Source of the DNA: Candidatus Zhuqueibacterota bacterium
GTDB taxonomy: Bacteria; SM23-31
NCBI GenBank assembly: GCA_022562855.1
Contig: JADFON010000104.1
Span: 1-6,580 of the forward strand
Reading direction: 5' to 3'
DNA length: 6,580 nucleotides
This document shows, one piece after another, positions 1 to 5,839 of the stretch. The notes beneath the pieces are model-generated. The model was not told the DNA's origin and did not search any database. It was given only the letters and a program-made list of their open reading frames with translations. Within the stretch, counting starts at the first letter, position 1. Each line of letters starts with the position of its first letter. A program made the translations under genes and the position numbers.

Positions 1-112
1 ATGTGATTTTACACCAGAAACTATCTTTTATTGGACACAGATGTTCATACTTCAATTATGTTGGGAAAGTCGAAATATAAAATGATTATAACCTTTGAAT
101 TCCGGAATATCC

Positions 113-1417
113 TTACTTCAACAACACCATCTTCCTCGTCTGGACGAAATCGCCTGTTTGGAGGCGGTAGAAATAAATACCTGAGGAAAGGTCCGTTGCA
201 TCCAAACTGATTTCGTGATAACCTGCCGGCATTTCTCCATCAACGATGCGTGTCACTTCCTTGCCGAGCAGGTTATATACCGTCAGTTGGACCTTACCAG
301 CTTGTGGGAGCCCGTACGCTATGGTAGTAGTAGGGTTGAACGGGTTAGGATAATTCTGTCCGAGCGCGGACTGTGCCGGAATGTTTGATAACTTAGAATC
401 TTCCTCTACTTCAGTGACATCGGTTTTAACAAACTTTACTGACACCAACCATTTGATTGTGCCACTATTTTGAGGGTTCCAATTCTCTCCGCTATCTGTT
501 GTATGATATATCTTGCCCCACTTTCCAACGATCCATCCAATATTTTCATCAGTGAAATACACAGATTGTAACCATGAATCTGCTTCACTTTCTTGAGATG
601 TCCAACTCGTTCCGCCATTTGTCGTATTCAGAATTGTGCCGTTACTTCCCACCACCCAACCAGTATTTTCATCAATAAAATAGGAGGAAGTGAACCCTGA
701 TGAGTCTATTCCACTTTGAGAAATCCAATTTGAACCTCCATCGGTTGTTTTGAGGATAATTCCATCGAAACCATCTTTATCTCCAACTACCCATCCGGTA
801 TTTTCGTCGGTGAAATTGGCATAGTATAACCAACTCGCTTTGCTCGGATAGGTCTGCTGAATCCAATTTCTACCACCATCAGTTGATTTAAGAATAATTT
901 CAAGATCTGTCAGATTCAGGCTGTTACCTGTGGGGCTGTTTGGAGACGCCAGCATAAACAAGTCGACTTTCCGGTTTTTCAAGACCCGGACTATCTCTTC
1001 AACCGGGTATGAAAAGTCGGAATTCAGCTGTAAGACAATTTCATTTGCCCCGTTTGAGACAGCACACTGTTTATACAGTTGGAACGTCGGTTCGACCCGA
1101 AGCGCTGATTTGTTTTTTTCCAGCACAACGGATGCTGCAGCGCTTAGCATTTCGTCGGAACCAACGCCGACAACAATACATTTTTCCGGGAGCCCGAGAA
1201 AAGAGCTCAACTCTAATTTTAACCGGGTTCCCGTCAAGGACGGATACCTGTTCCAGTGACTTCTACAAACCTCTTCCGTGATCTCTTGTTTAAGAGCCGC
1301 CGGAATATCAAAAGGGCTTTCATTCTGATTTAGTTTAACCTCGCATGATAGTTCATTATATGAATAAGTTCCAGCTTCGAGGAGACTGTCTTTTACTATA
1401 TTTCCCCAATCAGACAT
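113..1417 (-). CDS. Chimeric ORF: N-terminal half of histidinol-phosphate aminotransferase (HisC) fused in frame to Ycf48-like repeats and a T9SS sorting domain
   Basis: This is an uninterrupted 434-codon frame made of two unrelated parts. Residues 1 to about 173 are the N-terminal half of HisC, the PLP enzyme converting imidazole-acetol phosphate and glutamate to histidinol phosphate: GVGSDEM at 84-90, EPTF at 109-112 and SPNSPTGN at 158-165. The rest of HisC (DEAY motif, PLP-binding lysine, C-terminal arginine), roughly 180 residues, is absent. Residues 174-313 are Ycf48/BNR-like repeats, and 349-434 a type IX secretion C-terminal domain. The ATG overlaps the hisD stop by 8 nt and has an AGAGG Shine-Dalgarno 6 nt upstream, so the start is the genuine hisC start in the his operon. 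There is no signal peptide, so the sorting domain would be stranded in the cytoplasm. The product cannot be an active aminotransferase. It is best read as a deletion/rearrangement junction or an assembly chimera. The open frame is certain; the biological reality of the fusion is not. Confidence 0.85.
   Translation of the reverse strand: MSDWGNIVKDSLLEAGTYSYNELSCEVKLNQNESPFDIPAALKQEITEEVCRSHWNRYPSLTGTRLKLELSSFLGLPEKCIVVGVGSDEMLSAAASVVLEKNKSALRVEPTFQLYKQCAVSNGANEIVLQLNSDFSYPVEEIVRVLKNRKVDLFMLASPNSPTGNSLNLTDLEIILKSTDGGRNWIQQTYPSKASWLYYANFTDENTGWVVGDKDGFDGIILKTTDGGSNWISQSGIDSSGFTSSYFIDENTGWVVGSNGTILNTTNGGTSWTSQESEADSWLQSVYFTDENIGWIVGKWGKIYHTTDSGENWNPQNSGTIKWLVSVKFVKTDVTEVEEDSKLSNIPAQSALGQNYPNPFNPTTTIAYGLPQAGKVQLTVYNLLGKEVTRIVDGEMPAGYHEISLDATDLSSGIYFYRLQTGDFVQTRKMVLLK
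116..373 (-). other. Type IX secretion (Por) C-terminal sorting domain
   Basis: Residues 349-434 of the chimeric protein contain QNYPNPFNPTT (354-364), then a beta-rich segment with LTVYNLLGKEV (378-388), AGYHEISLDATDLSSGIYFY (398-417) and the terminal KMVLLK. This is the classic type A T9SS sorting domain, which directs outer-membrane translocation and surface attachment or release in Bacteroidota and relatives. It is preceded by a short linker (VTEVEEDSKLSNIPAQSALG, 334-353). It only functions after Sec export, and no signal peptide is encoded upstream in this frame. Confidence 0.9.
479..898 (-). repeat. Ycf48/BNR-like repeats within the chimeric ORF
   Basis: The encoded protein shows four T(D/N)xGxxW motifs: STDGGRNW at residues 178-185, TTDGGSNW at 224-231, TTNGGTSW at 265-272 and TTDSGENW at 306-313. 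They alternate with three DENxGWxVG motifs at 204-212, 249-257 and 290-298, a period of about 41-46 residues. This is the signature of Ycf48-like (photosystem II stability factor-like) beta-propeller repeats, which are common in secreted FCB-group proteins. A complete propeller usually has about six or more such blades, and an exported one starts with a signal peptide. Only the last three to four blades remain, so the 5' part of this gene has been lost at the junction with hisC. Confidence 0.8.
899..1417 (-). pseudogene. hisC: hisC, 5' fragment (truncated histidinol-phosphate aminotransferase)
   Basis: This is the part of the chimeric frame that is recognisably HisC, residues 1-173. It holds the substrate-side N-terminal arm (KLNQNESPFDIP at 28-39) and the first half of the large PLP domain up to the SPNSPTGN loop. 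A normal HisC is about 350-360 residues, so about half is missing, including the lysine that forms the Schiff base. It directly follows hisD with an 8-nt stop/start overlap, the usual arrangement for translational coupling in hisG-hisD-hisC operons. The exact break is uncertain by a few codons, because NLTDLEIIL fits HisC while IILKSTDGG fits the repeat family. Confidence 0.75.
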
Positions 1418-2681
1418 TTCGTACCTCTATAGATTTCGCATGGGCAAACAGTCCTTCGGATCCGGCAAAAGTAATGATTGAATGCATTGCGTCTTTTAAG
1501 GCATCCTTCCCGAATTTGACGATAGAAGAAAATTTCATAAAATTCATTACACTTAGCGGAGAGGCGAAACGCGCGGCGCCAGAGGTTGGCAGTGTATGAT
1601 TCGGTCCTGCCCAATAGCCCCCAACCGCTGCCGGAGTATAAGCGCCAAGAAACATTGTCCCGGCATTCTTTATTTTTTTTGATATGTTTTCGGGGTTTTC
1701 AGTCAATATTTCAAGATGTTCGGGAGCAAGCTTGTTAATGAGGTCAATGCCCTCATTTATGGACTTTACAGTAATTACTGCGCTATTTTTCCCAATTGAC
1801 TTTTCGATTATTTTAATCCTCGGCGAGGATTTTGCAAACTTTTCAATATTACTCATTACATCATTATTAAAATTCCGGGAAGTGGAAATCAAAGCCGTTT
1901 TTGCATCAGGATCATGTTCCGCTTGTGCGATTAGGTCCCAGATTATATATTCCATGCTTACGGACCCATCAGTAAAAATAACAAGTTCGGTAGGACCCGC
2001 CGGCATGTCTATTCCCACTTTGCCAAAAACCTGCCTTTTTGCTTCATTGACATACTTGTTTCCGGGTCCTGTAATCATTGCGACAGGTTTAACCGATTCG
2101 GTTCCATATGCAAGAGCGGCTATCGCCTGAGCGCCTCCAATACAATAAACCTCGTCAATTTCCATCAAACCCGCACAACCGAGAATCAAAGGATTCATTT
2201 CACCATTTTGACAAGGCGGGGAGACAACAGCAATTCGCGGGACACCAGCCAATTGTGCCGGTACACAGTTCATAATAAGTGTGGATGGATAAGCGGCTCT
2301 TCCACCCGGCACATATATTCCTGCTGATTCTATAGGGGTAAATTTTTGTCCCAGGGTTACCCCATTTTTTGATTTCTCTAACCACGATTCCGGGATTTGG
2401 CGGCTATGAAACCGTCTGATATTTTCTGCTGCATTTTTTACGATCTCAGCGAAATCCCGGTCAAGCTGATTTTTTGCTTTTTCAATCGCGGAATGTTCTA
2501 CGCGAAATTTTCTAATATCCACTCCATCGAATTTTTTCGTATAATCAATAAGCGCCGAATCTTTTCTCACACGAACGTCTTCGATAATTTGCATTACCCG
2601 ATGTGTGAGATCATCGGTTTTGTCGTTGGCTGGCCATTGCCAGAATTCGACTAATTCATTTGATTTTTGAAATTCTTTCAT
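1410..2681 (-). CDS. hisD: Histidinol dehydrogenase
   Basis: HisD carries out the last two steps of histidine synthesis, oxidising histidinol to histidine with two NAD+; it is a zinc-dependent cytoplasmic homodimer. The 423 residues are a normal length. Family motifs are in order: GIYVPGGRAAYPST (121-134), GGAQAIAALA (182-191), GPGNKYVNEAKR (205-216), DMPAGPTE (225-232), QAEHDPDA (253-260), PEHLEI (320-325) and GPNHTLPT (359-366). By comparison with E. coli HisD, Gln253, His256 and His414 are zinc ligands and Glu321/His322 the catalytic pair. The fourth ligand, Asp in the family's GDY motif (Asp360 in E. coli), is Gly355 here (codon at 1617-1619 on the minus strand), which is unexpected. The gene starts 20 nt after hisG with no strong Shine-Dalgarno, so it is probably coupled to hisG, and it overlaps hisC by 8 nt. 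Identification is certain; full activity is open. Confidence 0.97.
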   Translation of the reverse strand: MKEFQKSNELVEFWQWPANDKTDDLTHRVMQIIEDVRVRKDSALIDYTKKFDGVDIRKFRVEHSAIEKAKNQLDRDFAEIVKNAAENIRRFHSRQIPESWLEKSKNGVTLGQKFTPIESAGIYVPGGRAAYPSTLIMNCVPAQLAGVPRIAVVSPPCQNGEMNPLILGCAGLMEIDEVYCIGGAQAIAALAYGTESVKPVAMITGPGNKYVNEAKRQVFGKVGIDMPAGPTELVIFTDGSVSMEYIIWDLIAQAEHDPDAKTALISTSRNFNNDVMSNIEKFAKSSPRIKIIEKSIGKNSAVITVKSINEGIDLINKLAPEHLEILTENPENISKKIKNAGTMFLGAYTPAAVGGYWAGPNHTLPTSGAARFASPLSVMNFMKFSSIVKFGKDALKDAMHSIITFAGSEGLFAHAKSIEVRNV

Positions 2682-2701
2682 AAGCCGTTTACCACTGGTT
2701 T

Positions 2702-3610
2702 CTAATAAATTACCTTGTTTAGCGGGTATTCGATGATATCCCGCGCTTCTATTTTTTTCAGCAGAGGTATAATATCCCTCACTTCTTTCTCTTTGGTTAC
2801 AATTTCAAGGGCAACCCAGTTTTCGTCCAACAAAGACGATATTGTTGGATCTTTCATTGCCGGCACCAAACTCCTCGCCTCCTCTATTCGGTTACGGGGC
2901 AAGTTGAACTTCAAACCAACCAAACCGTAGGCATTAAGCGCTCCCTGCAGCAATAGCGCTATTTGATCTATTTTTTCCTTTTTCCATGAATCTGCATAAC
3001 TTTCCTTGTTCGCTATGAATCTGGGAGTGGATATGAGAATAGTATCTATTATTCTCAAATTATTCTCCTTCAGGGACCTGCCCGTTTCTGTTGCTTCCGC
3101 TATCGCATCGACAAGGATTGGGGATTTTACTTCTGTAGCCCCCCAGGAAAATTCTACGGAAGCCGATATACCTTTTTCCGCAAGATAGTTCCTGGTTGTA
3201 TTGACCAGTTCCGTTGCAATACTTTTATTATTCAAGTCGTTTACGGTTTTTATTTCTGAATCCTCGGGAACAGCCAGCACCCATTTTACCGGTTTCATCG
3301 ATCTCTTCGAGTAAGCCAATTCTATTATTTCGATTACGTCGGCTTCATTTTCCATAATCCAGTCTTTACCCGTGATACCAGCGTCAAACACACCCTTGTC
3401 GACATATCCTGCAATTTCTTGTGCCCGAATCAAGACTACCTCCAGTTCATCGTCGTCAGCGACAGGATAATAAGACCTGCTATTACGCAAAAACTTGAAT
3501 CCCGCCTTTTCAAATAGCGCAAATGTCGCCTCTTCCAGGCTGCCTGAAGGCAAACCTAACTTTATTGATTTTTCCGAACCGCCACCGTTAATATTAAATT
3601 TCTTGTTCAT
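2702..3610 (-). CDS. hisG: ATP phosphoribosyltransferase, long form
   Basis: HisG condenses ATP with PRPP to phosphoribosyl-ATP, the first committed and feedback-inhibited step of histidine synthesis. Counting from the chosen ATG it has 302 residues, the long HisG type that works without HisZ. The N-terminal catalytic domain starts with IKLGLPSGSLEE and contains DAGITGKDW (about 76-84). The PRPP-binding loop is EATETGRSL (about 172-180). The C-terminal 75-80 residues (NRIEEARSLVPAMKDPTISSL, then VALEIVTKEKEVRDIIPLLK) are the ACT-like regulatory domain that binds histidine. A TTG codon immediately precedes the ATG, but GAGGAG lies 5 nt upstream of the ATG and only 2 nt from the TTG, so the ATG (3608-3610) is preferred. 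It is the first structural gene of the operon and sits about 20 nt after the attenuator terminator. Confidence 0.97.
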   Translation of the reverse strand: MNKKFNINGGGSEKSIKLGLPSGSLEEATFALFEKAGFKFLRNSRSYYPVADDDELEVVLIRAQEIAGYVDKGVFDAGITGKDWIMENEADVIEIIELAYSKRSMKPVKWVLAVPEDSEIKTVNDLNNKSIATELVNTTRNYLAEKGISASVEFSWGATEVKSPILVDAIAEATETGRSLKENNLRIIDTILISTPRFIANKESYADSWKKEKIDQIALLLQGALNAYGLVGLKFNLPRNRIEEARSLVPAMKDPTISSLLDENWVALEIVTKEKEVRDIIPLLKKIEARDIIEYPLNKVIY

Positions 3611-3631
3611 CAAATCTCCTCACTTTATTGC

Positions 3632-3661
3632 AAAAAAAAACCCGCCGTTTATGGCGGGTTT
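3632..3661 (-). terminator. Intrinsic terminator of the his attenuator (pairing 3:4)
   Basis: On the minus strand, CCCGCC (3641-3646 complement side) and GGCGGG form a six-base-pair GC stem, extended by three A-T pairs, around a six-base loop (3647-3652). Nine consecutive Ts follow (3632-3640). It lies before hisG, not after a gene: its U-tract ends about 20 nt upstream of the hisG ATG and follows the histidine-rich leader ORF. That position makes it an attenuator and not an end-of-operon terminator. Confidence 0.93.
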
Positions 3662-3736
3662 CGAATTCATTATTAAATATATCTCGACTATACCACTCCC
3701 ACCATCCCTTTTAAGAATGTCATATGATGATGGTGG
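3651..3736 (-). promoter_or_regulatory. his attenuator: mutually exclusive 1:2 and 2:3 pairings
   Basis: Three complementary segments precede the terminator's 3' arm. Segment 1 (3729-3736, transcript CCACCAUC) lies in the His codons. Segment 2 (3698-3706, transcript GAUGGUGGG) lies near the leader stop. Segment 3 (3651-3658, transcript CCCGCCAU) is the 5' arm of the terminator. Segment 1 pairs with segment 2 over 8 bp, and segment 2 with segment 3 over 8 bp with one G-U. Inferred mechanism: a ribosome stalled on His codons masks segment 1, 2:3 forms and hisG is transcribed. A ribosome reaching the stop at 3688-3690 masks segment 2, so terminator 3:4 forms. With no translation, 1:2 also leaves 3:4 free. 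This is the enterobacterial his logic, read here directly from base complementarity. Confidence 0.88.
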
Positions 3737-3768
3737 CGATGAGTGATCTGTACAGTGTAATTTTTCAT
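3688..3768 (-). CDS. hisL: his operon leader peptide (26 aa, HRHHHH)
   Basis: This 26-codon ORF runs from ATG (3766-3768) to TAG (3688-3690). Residues 10-15 are His-Arg-His-His-His-His, five histidines in six codons (CAT CGC CAC CAT CAT CAT). It then reads MTFLKGMVGVV to the stop. Such a run is the hallmark of his leader peptides, whose translation senses charged tRNA-His; E. coli HisL has seven consecutive His codons. It sits between a good promoter and an intrinsic terminator, directly before hisG. No clear Shine-Dalgarno precedes the ATG (the upstream 20 nt are A/T-rich). The in-frame codons upstream offer no better start except weak non-ATG ones, and the expected transcript start is only about 24 nt away. 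Confidence 0.93.
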   Translation of the reverse strand: MKNYTVQITHRHHHHMTFLKGMVGVV

Positions 3769-3798
3769 TTTAAAGAATTTACTCAGTTTAATTGCTTC

Positions 3799-3827
3799 AG
3801 TATACAAAAAAAATAAACCAATTTCAA
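3799..3827 (-). promoter_or_regulatory. Sigma-70-like promoter of the his operon
   Basis: On the minus strand there is TTGAAA (3822-3827) and TATACT (3799-3804) separated by exactly 17 bp. Both hexamers are one base off the TTGACA/TATAAT consensus. Initiation is expected near A3792, giving a 5' leader of about 24 nt before the leader-peptide ATG at 3768. The -35 element lies only about 40 bp downstream of the permease stop codon. The match is to a classical vegetative promoter, not the TAnnTTTG type of Bacteroidetes. Confidence 0.75.
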
Positions 3828-3866
3828 GAAAATAATGGTGTTTATGGCGCAGCGAATAAAATTTCC

Positions 3867-4787
3867 TTATTGGTCATCATTGGTTTTGCCATTTTTGTAT
3901 TTTAATGATAACCGGGTAATCGTAACACCTCCAAGTATTCCCGCACCTCCCAATACCTGCTGGGAGTTGACCGTTTCGTGGAGAAAAATCATCGCAACGA
4001 TTACCGCCATTACAGGCACCAGATTTTGAAAAATCGCTGTTTGAACATTGCCCACTTTGGAAACGGCATAAAACCAGACAGTGTAGCCTATAACGTTTGC
4101 AAAGAAAAACGAAAAAAACAGCAATCCCCAGCTTGTCTTTGAGACTGCCGCCCAGTCCATTGAAACAAAATCAGGTATAGCAGTGGGGATAAGAAACACC
4201 GTGCCAAAAACAAATGTGACCGAGACAACCTTTATCATTGAGGTTTCTTCAATGAGCGGTTTTGCAAATACGGTAAAAATACTCCACAGCAGCGCTGTAA
4301 TCAGAATGAGAATATCACCGGTTAAATTGCTCCTGGAAAACTCAATGCCACTCACTGAATTGTTAAGTATAAGAAAAATTCCGGCAAACGAAATAAATAT
4401 TCCAACCCAGGTGAGACCCCGGACTTTTTCGTATTTCATCGCCACACTCAAAATCGCCACAAACATAGGAACAGTCGAATACATGAGCGAGCTGTTGCTG
4501 GCGGTTGTCAGGCTGATCCCTTCGATAAACAAAATTTGTAAAATTGTGTTGCCCAGCACGGCAAGAATAATGAGCCGCCCGAAGTGCCGTTTTATAAAGC
4601 CATAATCCTTTATAAAGAAATGGTAGTATAGAATAAAAAAGATTGATGAACCGATAAATCGAAGCGCGTTAAATGCAAAAGGAGGAATTTCATTCAACGC
4701 AATTTTGATGACGGTAAAATTCAGCGCCCAGATTATTGCTATAAAGAACAAGAGAGAATCAACAACAGGAAGAGAAGTTTTTTTCAT
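3867..4787 (-). CDS. DMT-superfamily (EamA-type) permease
   Basis: This is a 306-residue inner-membrane protein with two EamA halves of five helices each. Hydrophobic segments lie at about 10-30, 37-57, 70-90, 97-117, 126-142, 157-175, 185-203, 219-240, 248-268 and 276-292, with a basic C-terminal tail (KYKNGKTNDDQ). WALNFTVIKIALNEIPPFAFNALRF near the start and the QNLVPVMAVIVAMIFLHE stretch in helix 9 are typical of drug/metabolite exporters of the RhaT/YdcZ/EamA kind. Family members export amino acids, nucleotides or drugs, but the substrate cannot be read from sequence. The ATG has no obvious Shine-Dalgarno. No intrinsic terminator follows, so some transcripts may run into the his leader, where the attenuator would still control them. 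A link to histidine transport is only positional. Confidence 0.9.
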   Translation of the reverse strand: MKKTSLPVVDSLLFFIAIIWALNFTVIKIALNEIPPFAFNALRFIGSSIFFILYYHFFIKDYGFIKRHFGRLIILAVLGNTILQILFIEGISLTTASNSSLMYSTVPMFVAILSVAMKYEKVRGLTWVGIFISFAGIFLILNNSVSGIEFSRSNLTGDILILITALLWSIFTVFAKPLIEETSMIKVVSVTFVFGTVFLIPTAIPDFVSMDWAAVSKTSWGLLFFSFFFANVIGYTVWFYAVSKVGNVQTAIFQNLVPVMAVIVAMIFLHETVNSQQVLGGAGILGGVTITRLSLKYKNGKTNDDQ

Positions 4788-4983
4788 CCGGAAAATCTAA
4801 ATTGAAAATGACAAATGCACCAATTAGATCAATTTTTTTGATATGGTAATGATTTTTGTATAAACTTCAAATATACGGCAAGCACCGTCAATAAACAAGA
4901 TTTTTTGAAACTCTAAAAAAATAATATGCTCTTGCAGCAATACAAAGGTCAGATAATAATTCATTCATCATTGAATATAAAAC

Positions 4984-5017
4984 AAAAAACCCCCGCTATA
5001 AATGTTGCGGGGGTTTT
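4984..5017 (-). terminator. Rho-independent terminator after the RGG-rich secreted protein gene
   Basis: On the minus strand a CCCCCGC/GCGGGGG stem (4990-4996 with 5007-5013) is extended by four A-T pairs to 11 bp, has a 10-nt loop (4997-5006), and is followed by six Ts (4984-4989). It starts 22 nt after the stop codon at 5040. The plus-strand side has only four Ts after the stem, so it serves the minus strand. It separates the M14/RGG unit from the permease gene. Confidence 0.92.
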
Positions 5018-5039
5018 GTAGTAATCATCTAAACAATTT

Positions 5040-5675
5040 CTAATTGCGACCAAAACCCGTTTGACGTTCATCAAAGGAGGGTTTGATCAACTGCTGTTGA
5101 AAACCCCCGCCTCCACGGCTACCGCGGACTCCACCTCCGCCGCCGCCGCCTCTACCAGCGCCACCACCGCCTCTGCCGCGTCTGCCGCCGCGTTGCGGAC
5201 GTGTGTAATTAAATATCTCTTTCTGCCCGTCAGTCAGCATTTTCTCAATATTGCCGAGATGTTGATCGAGGTCTTTTATCTTGTCCTCATATTTTTTTCT
5301 CAATTTATTATCCTCGGTAATGTAGGTACGGTACGATTCCATTGTCGCCTGAAAATCACCGCCTCCACCGCGACCACGACCGCCTCGTCTGCCGCCAAAA
5401 CCAAGCCCGGCGGTAACCACCGTTTCAGGCAATCCCAGTTTCTCTGCAAGCTCAGCCGATTCTTTCAGGTATGGTTCATAAATTTTCACAAGTTCGTCCA
5501 CTTCCTTATTGAATTCACTCATTTGACTGTCGACGATTCCCAATAATTCAGCGGCAGCTTCCTTATCCAAAAGGAAAACGGCCCGCGCCCTTCCCCTGCC
5601 GCCGCGTTGCGCATAAGATACACTCGCGACCGCAAGCAATAAGACAAGCATCATTATACTTGATTTACGAAACAT
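5040..5675 (-). CDS. Secreted Arg-Gly-rich protein with a Spy/CpxP-like helical body
   Basis: The 211-residue protein has a clear Sec signal peptide (MFRKSS, hydrophobic core MMLVLLLAVASV, probable cleavage after SYA at residue 22). An AGGAGG Shine-Dalgarno 8 nt upstream supports this ATG. The mature part alternates charged helices with RGG tracts. Helices occupy about 35-81 (LLDKEAAAELLGIVDSQMSE onward) and 108-157 (ending EKMLTDGQKEIFNY). RGG tracts occupy 23-32, 94-107 and 160-191. LTDGQ at 147-151 resembles the LTxxQ motif of periplasmic Spy/CpxP stress chaperones, and the helical spacing fits, but the family link is tentative. It could be a periplasmic chaperone or metal/stress-responsive protein. 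Function is not established. It follows the M14 gene by 164 nt with no terminator seen between, and ends at a strong terminator. Confidence 0.85.
   Translation of the reverse strand: MFRKSSIMMLVLLLAVASVSYAQRGGRGRARAVFLLDKEAAAELLGIVDSQMSEFNKEVDELVKIYEPYLKESAELAEKLGLPETVVTAGLGFGGRRGGRGRGGGGDFQATMESYRTYITEDNKLRKKYEDKIKDLDQHLGNIEKMLTDGQKEIFNYTRPQRGGRRGRGGGGAGRGGGGGGGVRGSRGGGGFQQQLIKPSFDERQTGFGRN
5103..5198 (-). repeat. RGG low-complexity tract in the secreted protein
   Basis: This codes residues 160-191 of the secreted protein, almost entirely Arg and Gly (for example RRGRGGGG, AGRGGGGGGG). On the plus strand it appears as repeated CCNCC/GCC triplets. A second, shorter tract of the same kind lies at about 5358-5396 (residues 94-106). 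Tandem triplet composition makes both prone to length change by slippage. Confidence 0.8.
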
Positions 5676-5839
5676 CTCTTATCCTCCTCAAATATAGAGA
5701 GCAAATAATGATTACATAACATGTGTTTCCTTAAGTACAATCGGTGTCAAAAGATAATTCATACTTTCCTTTATAATTTATTGGGTATTTATAAACAGCA
5801 TCCGATATAAAGAAATCACAAGAATTGATTCTAATATAA

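Noticed and set aside
1-112. Stretch downstream of the chimeric ORF
   Set aside because: No gene, no hairpin with a T-tract and no promoter that I can support; it is too short to judge what lies beyond the edge.
1684-2130. Plus-strand frame of 148 codons within hisD
   Set aside because: It lies wholly opposite well-conserved HisD motifs and shows no domain of its own.
3611-3613. TTG codon directly before the hisG ATG as an alternative start
   Set aside because: It would leave only 2 nt between GAGGAG and the start codon; the ATG at 3608-3610 has 5 nt and is the commoner start.
3641-3661. Terminator hairpin read on the plus strand
   Set aside because: Only three Ts follow the stem on that strand and no plus-strand gene precedes it; the nine-T tract is on the minus strand.
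3614-3800. T-box or metabolite riboswitch in the hisG leader
   Set aside because: No T-box consensus or known aptamer is visible and the region is fully explained by the leader peptide and attenuator pairings.
4870-4893. Short inverted repeat (ACGG...CCGT) and possible promoter elements upstream of the permease
   Set aside because: Arms of only four bases and no properly spaced -35/-10 pair; not distinguishable from chance.
5061-5546. Long plus-strand frame rich in Ala/Thr/Ser opposite the secreted protein gene
   Set aside because: It is the antisense reading of the Gly/Arg triplets (GGN/CGN become Ala/Ser/Thr codons); it has no recognisable domain, and the minus-strand gene has a signal peptide, Shine-Dalgarno and terminator.
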